64,000 nt of DNA from Casuarina equisetifolia (taxonomy: Eukaryota; Streptophyta; Magnoliopsida; Fagales; Casuarinaceae), in the NCBI GenBank assembly GCA_028551475.1, contig CM052358.1, forward strand, positions 684,501 through 748,500, given 5' to 3'. Below, piece by piece: positions 12,492-22,012 of this stretch (position 1 is the stretch's first letter; every line of letters starts with the position of its first letter). A program made the translations under genes and the position numbers. The notes beneath the pieces are model-generated. The model made no database searches. It had not been told where the DNA came from and saw only the letters and a program-made list of their open reading frames with translations.

Positions 12492-13814
12492 ATGGCTTCT
12501 ACTGTCACCCACATTCATGCTGCTACTCATGCTCTTCCGCTACCCAATCCTGGTCCTCTTCCTGCCATTGGTGTGCAACTCAAAGGTCCTAATTTTCTTG
12601 TTTGGAAAGCTCGAATTGAGCCTTTCCTTCAAGCAAATGGGTTACTTGGTGTTGTTGATGGCTCATTTCCTTGTCCTGACGAGTTTCTTACCAAAACTGA
12701 TGAACAAGGCAACATCACTCGTGACTCCAATCCCGCTTACCAAGATTGGATAATCCGGGATCATACTGCTCGTGGCTGGATTTTTTGCACTTGTAGTGAC
12801 ACTATTGTGACCACTGCTAGGCAATGCAAAACCTCTACTGAGATATGGCAGGCCTTATCCTCTGAATTTATGGCTCATAGTTTCGCGCGAGTTTCTGCTC
12901 TTCGCCTACGCCTTCAAACAGCAACCAAAGGGCATCGAACGGTAACTGAATTTCTTCAAGAAGTTGATGGTATTGTTGATCAACTTTCCCTTGTAGGTGA
13001 AGTTATTTCCGAAAATGAGTACTTAACTCATATTTTCTGAGGTCTTGGCACACCTTATGCCCCACTTGCCACTGCTGTTGCTGTTCATACTCGCACTTCA
13101 TCTCTTCCTCGCGAAGATCTTCGTGGGTTACTTCTTACCTAGGAAGCTCACATTGAAATGGCTACCCAAGGCTCACTAACTACAGCTGCTTTTGCCACTA
13201 GTCCTGCTCCCCTTCCAACTACTCAAAATTTTTCCCCATCTTCAATCACTCCAGCAAGCCGATCCACTCCTATCTCCACTCCAGGACATACCTCCGTTCC
13301 TCGTTATAGTAGCAAACCTCGGCGCAATGTTCTTTGCCAAATCTGTCGCAAACCAGGACATCTTGCACATCAATGTCGTTATAGGTATGTTCCCTCCAAT
13401 TCTGGGCCTACCAATAACTTTCAAGGCCACCAGAATATTCAGGCAAATACTGTTAAGAAGACTCCACAACAACCACATCAAGCCTCTCATGAAACTGATT
13501 GGTTCCCTGATTCTGGTGCTACACATCATATCTCGCCAGATGCTTATGATATTACGCAACTACTCAATTATGATGGGAATCAAGCTGCTACTATAGGGGA
13601 TGGAATGGCACTTCCAATAACCCACAAAGGTACTTTATTAACCCCTACTCATATCAATGTTTCTGATGTACTTATTGTGCCTAATATAACAAAACGATTG
13701 TTATCTGTTTCAAAGTTTACCAAAGATAACAATTGCATTTTCTCATTTTTTTCCCGATTTCTGTCGTGTACAGAGTCTGACAACGGGACACATCCTACTC
13801 CAAGGACCAGCTGA
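12492..13814 (+). pseudogene. Copia gag and protease region, interrupted
   Basis: The frame opens with MASTVTHIHAATHALPLPNP. It contains the usual Copia gag N-terminal block (LKGPNFLVWKARIEPFL), a zinc knuckle CQICRKPGHLAHQC of CX2CX4HX4C form, and the aspartic protease motif DSGATHHIS. A TGA at 13038-13040 and a TAG at 13140-13142 interrupt gag in frame. After the protease the reading frame is disturbed between about 13745 and 13836. The upstream A/T-rich part of the open frame (from 12393) is leader, so I start at the ATG after it. Confidence 0.88.
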
Positions 13815-13835
13815 ACATGGCCTTTATCGCACAAC

Positions 13836-15356
13836 TTGCGTACTCTTCAACAATCACCAAAGTCTTTTCATATTTCTACAATAAATGTAATGGCCTGGCA
13901 TTATAGATTAGGCCATCTTAATTATGCAAATGTAATAAGATTGCTGAAACTTTTGAATATTCAATTTACTGGACATCTTTCATCGTCTTGTACTGCTTGT
14001 AGCATCAGTAAAAGTCGACAACAATCACATTTATCTACCCATAATATTTCCAACGCTCCTTTGGACTTAGTCCATTTTGATATATGGGGCCCTGCACCAA
14101 TTACATCATCACAAGGGAATAGATATTATATTTGTTTTATTGATGACTATTCTAAATTTACATGGCTCTATTCCATGAAAACACGAGATGAATTTCTTCA
14201 GATCTTTACAAATTTTCAAACATTGGTTGAAAATCAACTTCAAACTACCATCAAAACCATTCAATGTGATGGAGCTGCTGAATTTACTTCCAAAGACTTT
14301 AAAACTCTGTTATCCAATAAAGGTATTTATCAACGTATATCAAGTCCATATGCGCCATTTCAAAATGGGACTGCTGAAAGAAAACATCGACATATCATTG
14401 AATCCGGGTTATCAATGATGAATCATGCCCATATACCACTTTAATATTGGGATTTTATCTTTGAAAGCGCCACACATATTATTAATCGCCTACCAAGCTC
14501 AGCGCTAGCCAACACAACTCCATGGGCAAAATTGTTTCATCAACAACCTAGTATCTCTCATTTACGAATTTTAGGGTGTTTAGTATTTCCTTATTTAAGA
14601 CTTTATGCTTCACATAAACTTACTATACGTTCCAAACCTTGTGTTTTCTTAGGCTATCCTATAGGATATAAAGGCTATCGTTGTCTTTGTTTACAAACAA
14701 AAACAATTTATATTGTTGCAGATGCCATATTTGATGAAAATGTATTTCCCTTTCAACATGTAAATACATCAAAAGTTGTTACCAATACACTCATACCACC
14801 TCTTTCTATTGACATTACGTCAGAAAATACTACAAAGCACAACATAACAAGAGAAGCTCATGACATGCTTCCACAATCCTCCACTAAGAACCATTCCATG
14901 GTTACACGACTCAAAGGAGGTACAATATCCAAACGCACTTTATTGCGTGATCATACATATGCTTTAACAACCTCTGTACATCCTTTTATTGAACCTAAAA
15001 ACTATACAGAAGCCTCAAAAGATCCTAATTGGCGTGTTGCTATGGTTGAAGAATATAATGCTTTGTTAAAAAATCACACTTGGGAACTTGTCCCTTTACC
15101 CCAAAATATTATTCCTATAGGATGTAAATGGGTATATAAAGTTAAGCAAAAATCTAATGGCACCCTAGAACGATTTAAAGCACGATTGGTTGCTAAAGGA
15201 TTTCATCAACGACCTGGTATTGATTATCATGATACATTTAGTCTTGTTGCTAAGCCTGTTACAGTAAGAATTATCATTGCTTTGGCATATACTAGCGGAT
15301 GGACTATTAAACAACTTAATGTCAAAAATGCCTTCTTACATGAGTTTGTCGCCTAA
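13836..15356 (+). pseudogene. Copia integrase and start of reverse transcriptase
   Basis: The integrase zinc-binding part (WHYRLGH ... CTAC) is followed by the catalytic core with all three acidic residues visible (FDIWGP, QCDGAAEF, and the E of NGTAERKHRH). A TAA at 14442-14444 interrupts it. The reverse transcriptase begins with CKWVYKVKQKSNGTLERFKA. Its first catalytic motif reads QLNVKNAFLH; active Copia elements have Asp where this copy has Asn. The open frame ends at 15356, where roughly 25 codons before the YGLKQAPRAW motif are missing. Confidence 0.88.
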
Positions 15357-15357
15357 A

Positions 15358-16471
15358 ACGATCCTTGTATGGATTAAAACAAGCTCCAAGAGCTTGGAAT
15401 CATCGTCTTACTAAATTTCTTCAACATTTTGGGTTCAAAATTTCCCAAGCAGACTCTTCATTATTCGTATTATATACAAAAACATACAATGCATTTCTCT
15501 TTGTGTATGTTGATGATATTATTTTTACAAGAAGTTCTACTGCACCATTGTCCAAAATCCTTGAACAACTCAGGACTAAATTTGATATTAAGGACTTAGG
15601 TAATTTACATTATTTTTTGGGAATTGAAGCTAAATATTCTACAAATAGTCTTTTGCTTCATCAACCAAAATTTGCTCATGAAATACTTTTTCGAGCCAAA
15701 ATGAATGAAGCCCGTGGGATGTCTACCCCATGCACAACAAATCATCCACCATCTATATCCGATGGAGAACCCTACTCAGACCCAACACACTACCGTAGTA
15801 TTGTCAGATCTCTTCAATATTTAACACTTACACGCCCTGATATTTCGTATGCTGTAAACACTGCATGCCAATACATGCATGCTTCTACTCTTACTCATTG
15901 GGCATTTGTCAAACGTATCCTACGATTTCTGGTTGATACCTCTAGATATGGTATTCAAATAACAAAATCATCAAATTGTAATCTCCATGCATATTCTGAT
16001 GCTGGATGGGCTGGTGATCATGATGATCGTAAATCCATTGGAGGCTTTTGTATTTTTCTCGAAACAAATTTAATTTCTTGGAGTTCTAGAAAACAAAAGA
16101 ATGTTGCACGCTCTAGTACAGAAACTGAACTCAAATGTCTTGTTGATACTGCTGCAGAACTAATTTGGATAGAAGCTCTATTACAAGATCTTCAAGTCAA
16201 CCAATCTAGTCTTCCCACTCTATGGTGCGATAATTTATCCGCACTTTATCTAACTACAAATCCTGTTTTTCATGCAAGAACCAAACATGTTAAGGTTGAT
16301 TTTCATTTTATTCGTGAAAGAATCAAAACAAAGAAACTTTCTGTGCATTTTATTTCTTCTGTGGATCAAACAGCTGATATATTTACAAAAGGTCTATCAT
16401 CGACCCGTTTTCAACTACTTCAAAACAAGCTCACAGTGCAAACCGACACGTCAGCTTGCGGGGGATGTTAG
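15358..16471 (+). pseudogene. Copia reverse transcriptase (3' part) and RNase H
   Basis: This lies in a different frame from the upstream part. It starts at the YGLKQAPRAW block, then carries the YVDD catalytic box (FLFVYVDDIIF), the RNase H start YSDAGWAGD, the SSTETEL block and the closing HARTKHVKVDFHFIRE block. The frame runs through the purine tract into the first bases of the 3' LTR. The domain itself is undamaged, but separation from the upstream half prevents a whole polyprotein. Confidence 0.9.
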
Positions 16472-17132
16472 AAATACAAACCAAAACAGAATTGTCGAAT
16501 ATCTTGCCAGAATTAAAAACAAAAACGGAATCGACTAGAACCATTTCTAAATCAAAAACTGAAAATCAAATTTTGAAAATAAATACGTCAGCAATATCTG
16601 AATCCGAAGAAGAAGAAGAAGCGACAGTTATTAAAGCAGGCGCGTGTACCACACGCGCCATTCAACCAAGGCAACTCACGGACAAAATAAAGACGCGCGC
16701 GTATAACTCACGCGCGTCATCTTCTTCCTCACACCCGCGAGAGAACAACGATTCGTCTCCTTCGTTTAACAGTTATACAAAACGGTTCAAGGTGAAATAA
16801 GAGGCGTTTTAATCAGAGGAAAACGATCTCTTTATTTCAATAAAAAAATAAAAAGAATCATCAACTCTATTGATGAAATTTTCCGCTCAAAATCTAAAAG
16901 ATCTTAGGGTTCTTCATATTTTTTGATTTTTCATAATCAATTGTATTGATCATCATCATTAAAAGATGATTTACGTTTGTTTTTCCAACCACTATAAAAA
17001 GGTAGTTGGTGTGTACTCAATGATTCACTCAAGTAATACAAATTACTACTTTCATATTGTTCTTCATATTGTTCTTCATATTGTTCTTCATATTTTTATA
17101 ATAATTTCTACGTAGAAATTGTTATTTTAACT
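16466..17132 (+). repeat. 3' LTR of the Copia element
   Basis: 667 bp, matching the 5' LTR with about 20 substitutions, one extra GAA triplet, one fewer 12-bp CATATTGTTCTT unit, and 8 bp less near the end. Both GC-rich inverted repeats are kept (16639-16659 and 16692-16718). CTCAT follows directly. Confidence 0.93.
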
Positions 17133-17650
17133 CTCATCATGACATTCGAGCCACCGGAACACACAGCTCTTCTTCCTCCAATACACATTTGCTGCCTTCT
17201 CCTTCAACTTCACACCTCTTCTCCTCCCCCTGCATCAATTCAGCCACACCTCCAACCGGTTCGCCACAAAAAGCCTCTAAACTTTAATAACCCCTCGTCT
17301 TCAACTTCGCTCTTTTCTCCTTTCAGGAAACCCCCATCCGTATCCCCTACAGACCTCGCCAAATTCTCAACCAACTCCTCCGTCAACGTCACTGCATCGA
17401 CGCTCTCAACCGAACACAAGCACGCTTTCACATCAGCGGAGGCGTTGAACCTAGTCGAGTTGAAGATCACCCTCCCCAACTCGTTTGGCTCGGCAGAGGA
17501 GGCCGCACGACTTCCTGAAGCAGAGGCCGGGAGGTCCCATGAGGGAATGTCCGGAAGGGCAAGGAAAGAGTTGTGACCGTGGATGCGGAGTTTTCAGGAT
17601 TTGGGGATGATTTGAACGAGCTTGGGATCAACGGCCTGAAGTGAGCTCGT

Positions 17651-18026
17651 TGTAAATGATAGATTCACCTTGGTCTGTAAATGATGTATGAATTAAGTCT
17701 GCGAATAATACGGAGAAATAGAATCAAAAACCAAAAGGATTCCTTTCCCACTCTGATTTTTCCGACCAAACTCCGGTCATCTTCTACAGCCATACAGTTT
17801 AGCTAGTTGGTGCGAGCTGGAGAGGACAATTAGCGTTTGATTTTGCTTTGGTAGGAAACCGTTTTCTTGGAAACCAAATTATCTCATTCAAACATTACAA
17901 AAGAGGAAATATAACTTTCATTTCACCGATCGGACACGTGGAAAAGAATTTCCAATGCACAATCCTTATAACAATATTACAAAAAAAACTGAAAATATAA
18001 AAAATTACTAAAATACTTTACACTAA
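17651..18026. other. Spacer between membrane-protein exon and plastid-protein gene
   Basis: This is duplicated at 27470-27895. No open frame is convincing. On the minus strand it would be the 5' leader or promoter of the putative plastid-protein gene and the 3' end of the membrane-protein exon. Confidence 0.45.
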
Positions 18027-18585
18027 TCAATATCTAACGCCACTGCAATGCCGCCGGCGTTGCAATTGTATCTCGTGCTCATCAATATCTATCACCACTG
18101 CTCTGTCACCAGCATCATCTTCTTGCTCCACTGGATTGCCACCAAGCGCTTGCGAGCCGTTTTGACGAGGAGGGCTGAGAATTTGTTGGAAGAACCCCTT
18201 AGCTCGATTGTATTTACCGTGAATTGCTTCAAAAATTTGTCGAATCCAGCCATATGATAGTTTTATGAGCTCCAATGAGCAAAAGAACAAAAGGAACCTC
18301 CCAACATGAGGAAGGGAGATCAATATTAACAAAGAAAATGCTAAGACACCTGATATGTCACAAATCAGCTCAGCAATAGGAAGGTAACTAGCATTTGGAG
18401 TTGCACGGGTCATCAGTTTTTTGGTGTAAACATAAAAAGCTAAGGTAAAAAGTAACATGATTATTCCATGCTTTTCAATTAAAGAACTGCCTGAAATTTT
18501 ATATTTCATTTCAACAATTCCAAGCAACGCCGGAATGAGAATTCTAACAATGTATTCTCTGTTTGCTCCCACAATTGTTTGCTCC
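18027..18585 (-). CDS. Last exon of an unknown multi-pass membrane protein (copy A)
   Basis: The minus strand is open from a possible AG acceptor (18586-18587) to a stop at 18027, about 186 codons. Three to four hydrophobic segments are visible: YIVRILIPALLGIVEMKY, HGIIMLLFTLAFYVY, and a long one over AELICDISGVLAFSLLILIS and GRFLLFFCSLELIKL. A basic amphipathic stretch (WIRQIFEAIHGKYNRAKG) and an acidic tail (DIDEHEIQLQRRRH) follow. There is no in-frame ATG at the start and I found no upstream exon, so it is either a terminal exon with a distant 5' part or a cut-off gene. The family is not recognised. Copy B at 27.9-28.4 kb is frameshifted. Confidence 0.5.
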
Positions 18586-18615
18586 CTGCGCGATAAAAAC
18601 TAAAATATTTAGTAT

Positions 18616-19790
18616 CGAATATGGGTGTGCAAATTAGGACAACTTTGGGTAGCCCGGAAACAAGACCTCTCCTTGAACAAAAAGGTACGGTTAAATACAT
18701 GTAGTTTTGGGTTAGCTTCAATTGAGGATAAAATTAATATGATAACATAAGAAATGATGAGAATTAAACACGGCTTAAAAATTGAAAGAAAAAAAAAATC
18801 ATTTGAAATATCATCAGTTGAATCTTAAAATGTTTTTGTTACTTGATATTTAAATTTTAATGTGAAGAGGATTAAAATTTTGTTGAAGAAAACAAAGAGA
18901 ACTACACTTGAATCATATAAATTCTTAAACCTTAAAGAATGAGGGGTAATCTCTTTTCATTTTTTGGGATAAAACTAGAGATTAATCTAAAACTTAATTC
19001 AAATGTCTTGGACTTAAAACAGGTTGACTTTCACTAATCAAATATTGAAAATGATAGATGTAAACTAAGTTGCTGGGCCATTGGCGTTTATCTTTTTCTC
19101 TTGAATATGAGGAGGACTAGTAATCAGTCAATAAAAGAGGTTTGCTTGCGGAGTAAAATTGAGCTTGTTCGTGCAGAACAACCATAATTAGTTTAATCGG
19201 ATCAAGTATTCGATAAGGTCAATGGGCTTTGAATTTGAAAAAAGAGTCGGACCTGGTCTTAGACAAACTCAAAACTTACGGCTTCCCTTCTGCCTTTTTT
19301 TTATTATTTTTTATAGATGGCTTTTTGGGCTTGTGACCTAAAGTTTCTAAAACCTATGAGACTTTTGAGTATTAGATTGGGCATGCAAATAAGGCCGATA
19401 GTGGGATGGCATATGAACAACACCCCATCCTTGAGTATCAAGTGTCTTTAGATAAATGTCCTTTTGGGTTAGCTCAACTTGAGGAAAGCTTCAAATAAAC
19501 GGGATAGTAATGTGATCAATTGATCTAAAGAAGATATTATAAGCATCTTAAATTTTACAAGACGGAAGACGACAATAATTTTGGCAAAACAACAGCCATA
19601 CAAGCAAAGGTCGGAAAAATAACGAATATTTCCAGATAACCAGCAATAGTATAGAAACTATCTTCTTTAGTTATCAAGTTGACAAGGAAGCAATGCTGAG
19701 GACACAAACATAAGAGCAATGAATTGATAGAATTAAAAGGCCAGAGAGGAAAATGAAGCGCTAAACTTAAAGTAAAGGAGTTTACACTAA
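18616..19790. other. Intergenic AT-rich sequence
   Basis: Nothing recognised. Short open frames only, and no similarity to other parts of the window that I could see. Confidence 0.4.
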
Positions 19791-19799
19791 CCTGGAATG

Positions 19800-20635
19800 A
19801 TTGTCGCCTATGTTGTTGCTCTCCATTTCCTTTATGTTTTTTTGTATTCTGTCTTCTGCTTTCTGGCTTTGTTTACTGGCTCTCTTTATATAAGGGAAGG
19901 TTTGCTAAGATACCTTAGATACCTTCGATCAGGACCGCTCGAAGGTATCTGCTCCGTGGACCGTAGACCTTCGATCAGGACCGTTCGTTGGGCTCAGGGA
20001 AGGTATGCTAAGATACCTTAGATACCTTCGATCTGGACCATTCGTTGGGCTAAGGGAAGGTATGCTAAGATACCTTGCATAACTTAAGATCTGGACCGTA
20101 GACCTTCGATCCAGACCGTTAGTTGGGCTAAGGGGCGAAGGTTCGATCCGGACCGTTCGATCGGGAAACCCCACCTAAAACCCCCACCTTCGATCTGGTT
20201 TCCTTCTCATTACTGTCATATTATTAAACCCTTTTTTTGGTTGGTTTCCTTTTCACTGTTGTCATATTATTTAAACTTTTTTTCTCATTCCGTTCATCTG
20301 GATTCCGTCAATATCCGTTCGTTCATTGGTTCTCATTCATCTCGTCTGAACATACACGATCATTCATGCTTTGGTGACTTTTCAACAGATGTCTTGCAAA
20401 TCGAGAGGAGTCATCCATTAATAATGTTAAAGAATCAAGCATCCAGCGTGGGACAATTAGAATTCTCAATAAATATATTACTGCACGTGGTAATTAGTTG
20501 GTTTAAAATAAAATAAAGCTTGTGGCTAAGAGAGCTTTTTTTCACTTCTCCAATTTTTGTTAAATTTGAGAAATAAAGGACTGAGATAGTTTGAATTGAA
20601 AAAATGCGAACACTCCCGGTCTATGGTATCAGGTT
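19800..20635 (+). mobile_element. Possible LTR remnant with TATA box, repeats and primer site
   Basis: A TATA box (CTTTATATAAGGG, 19883-19894) is followed by a repeat array. At 20624 there is TGGTATCAGG, which matches the initiator-tRNA primer site used by Copia elements. TATA, then repeats, then primer site is the order expected of a 5' LTR and leader, but I could not fix the left end and no second LTR or gag follows. Treat as a hypothesis. Confidence 0.4.
19894..20175. repeat. Tandem array with GATCNGGACCGT and GAAGGTAT/ATACCTTC motifs
   Basis: The motif GATC(A/T/C)GGACC or a close variant recurs at least six times, often followed by GTTCGTTGGGCTAAGGGAAGG. The block GCTAAGATACCTTAGATACCTTC is flanked by GAAGGTAT, so each unit can form a hairpin. 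Units are unequal in length (about 50-100 bp), pointing to repeated slippage. Confidence 0.8.
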
Positions 20636-20639
20636 TGTG

Positions 20640-21560
20640 TTCAAGTCTGGTGAGTACACAATATGCTTACCAAGAGACTCTGTGTAACTTATTATGTGTT
20701 ATGATGATTGATTTTCCTTGTGTTTTTCTTACGTTTTCTTTAGATTGATCTTATTTGTCTTTGTAAAGTATAAGGATTCATATAATTAACTTATACCAAC
20801 ATAAAAGGGAAGGCTGGCTAAGTTGTTGACCACAAGACGCCGTGCGTTTTGGTTCGCGCTTTACCCTAAAGGGAGCTTTGTGGATCGACTTCAGACGATC
20901 CTGAGCCTCATCCTGAAAAACAAAATATCTTTCCTATTTTTTCGAAGGCTTATTAGTAGGTCCATGGTAGCTAAAGATTATAAGTAGAATTAGCATTTTA
21001 AAAAACTCAACGAGTCTATCTCTATAGCGTTGAAGATATCTGGCTTCAGTCCACAAAGGTATGTACCGCCTTACATTTTTCATTTTTATTTGAATGATAT
21101 TTTTAATATAAATTACTTATGTCTTATACCTATTACTAAATTTTTAAAAATAAATAAAAAAATTTAATATGATATTGGAAATTAAGTCCAAGAGGCTATA
21201 CCATTTGTATAGGAAAGATGACATATTATTCCAATAATAAAGCGTATGTTTTACATTAATTGTGAGGAAGCATGTAACAACAATAAAAAGTATTTTATTT
21301 TTTTTAAAATTGTATTTAAAAATATATACATGTCAAATGCAAAAAAAAATTCTTCTCGCAAATCAATTAAATTCTAAGTATTAATAATCTATCCCCTTAA
21401 ATATGAAGAATATTTTCTAGTTTATATGTGAAACAATTCAACGATTAGCTCATAAAGTGTCTAATATTACTTAATCTTGTCTTGGTTTTTATATGAATAA
21501 GTAATCTTCTTCTTAATAAGTCAATCTTAAAAAGAAAATGAACTTCCTTGTATGATAGTA
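20640..21560. other. Intergenic, with a diverged hAT-leader-like stretch
   Basis: About 20685-20790 resembles the leader of the hAT/BED element at 30405-30530 (shared GTGTTATGAT, CTTTTCTT-type and TTGATCTT-type blocks in the same order). The rest is AT-rich with no gene. Confidence 0.4.
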
Positions 21561-21704
21561 TAACCACGTTGTCTAGTTTGCCATTTAATCTATCTCAATC
21601 GAACCTCCAGAGGCCACGTGGTTTGGTTAGCACTTTATGGGGGTAGAAATGAGGATTATAATGGCGCTGGTTGTGGGTTTGCTTAAAATATGCATATGCA
21701 TTAT

Positions 21705-21708
<4 letters not shown>

Positions 21709-21758
<50 letters not shown>
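21709..21758. repeat. (GA)25 microsatellite
   Basis: A perfect GA run downstream of Era copy 2. The matching spot in copy 1 (about 2380-2402) is a short interrupted purine stretch, so the array expanded after duplication. Confidence 0.95.
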
Positions 21759-21762
<4 letters not shown>

Positions 21763-22012
21763 GTCTCCCTCCAAACGGATTAAGAGATAGAAGGACTTCC
21801 TTGAGAGAAAAACAAAGTAGAGAGGGACAGTTCATGTTTGCAATATTTAATTAGATTATAAGCCTGGAACGTGCTTTAAAATTTTTGGCCTTAGTAAAAT
21901 TTGATTATTGAAGACTAAATTAAAAGTAAAGATTTCAGCAACCAATTCTATAAGATTAAAGATAAAATAATTCTATTTTAAGTATCGTGGTACACTAAAG
22001 CCATCAACTTTT

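Larger units (their letters stand above)
11684..17137 (+). mobile_element. Copia-type LTR retrotransposon, nearly full length, inactive
   Basis: A 5.44-kb element at 11689-17132 is flanked by the 5-bp target duplication CTCAT (11684-11688 and 17133-17137). The unoccupied site survives in copy 2 near 26948, reading GTCCTCATCATGAC. The LTRs are 685 and 667 bp and start with TG; both end in CT rather than the usual CA. A primer-binding site TGGTATCAG (initiator Met tRNA) follows the 5' LTR and a purine run GCGGGGGA precedes the 3' LTR. Gene order is gag, protease, integrase, reverse transcriptase, RNase H, as in Ty1/Copia. In-frame stops, a frame break and an internal deletion mean it cannot move by itself. 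By eye the LTRs differ at about 20 sites, mostly transitions, or about 3 percent. Confidence 0.95.
11640..17650 (-). pseudogene. Putative plastid-protein gene, copy A, split by a Copia element
   Basis: Two parts, about 17138-17650 and 11640-11683, are contiguous in copy 2 and here are separated by a retrotransposon. On the minus strand the first frame is Ser/Thr-rich (PSSFKSSPNPENSAS, LSLPFRTFPHG), like a plastid transit peptide, but its start codon is AGG where copy 2 has ATG. The frame then shifts to one reading GRVIFNSTRFNASADVKAC and VTLTEELVENLARSVGD. The 3' part reads KEKAANV, WRKKSCVFRWLECHDED, EVFAGG and KIPG before a GT donor. I do not recognise the family. The plus strand also has a long open frame (MTFEPPEHTALL...), but the plausible start, leader and splice site favour minus. 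It cannot be expressed as it stands. Confidence 0.5.
2205..18615. repeat. Segmental duplication copy 1
   Basis: This block is collinear with 21565-28460 (copy 2). Matching begins around the TGGCCATTTAATCT stretch near 2230 and ends just upstream of the membrane-protein exon. It holds the intact Era gene, coiled-coil gene fragments, the putative plastid-protein gene split by a Copia element, and a membrane-protein exon. Without the Copia element it is about 11 kb. Copy 2 is shorter mainly because of one 4-kb deletion. Confidence 0.8.
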
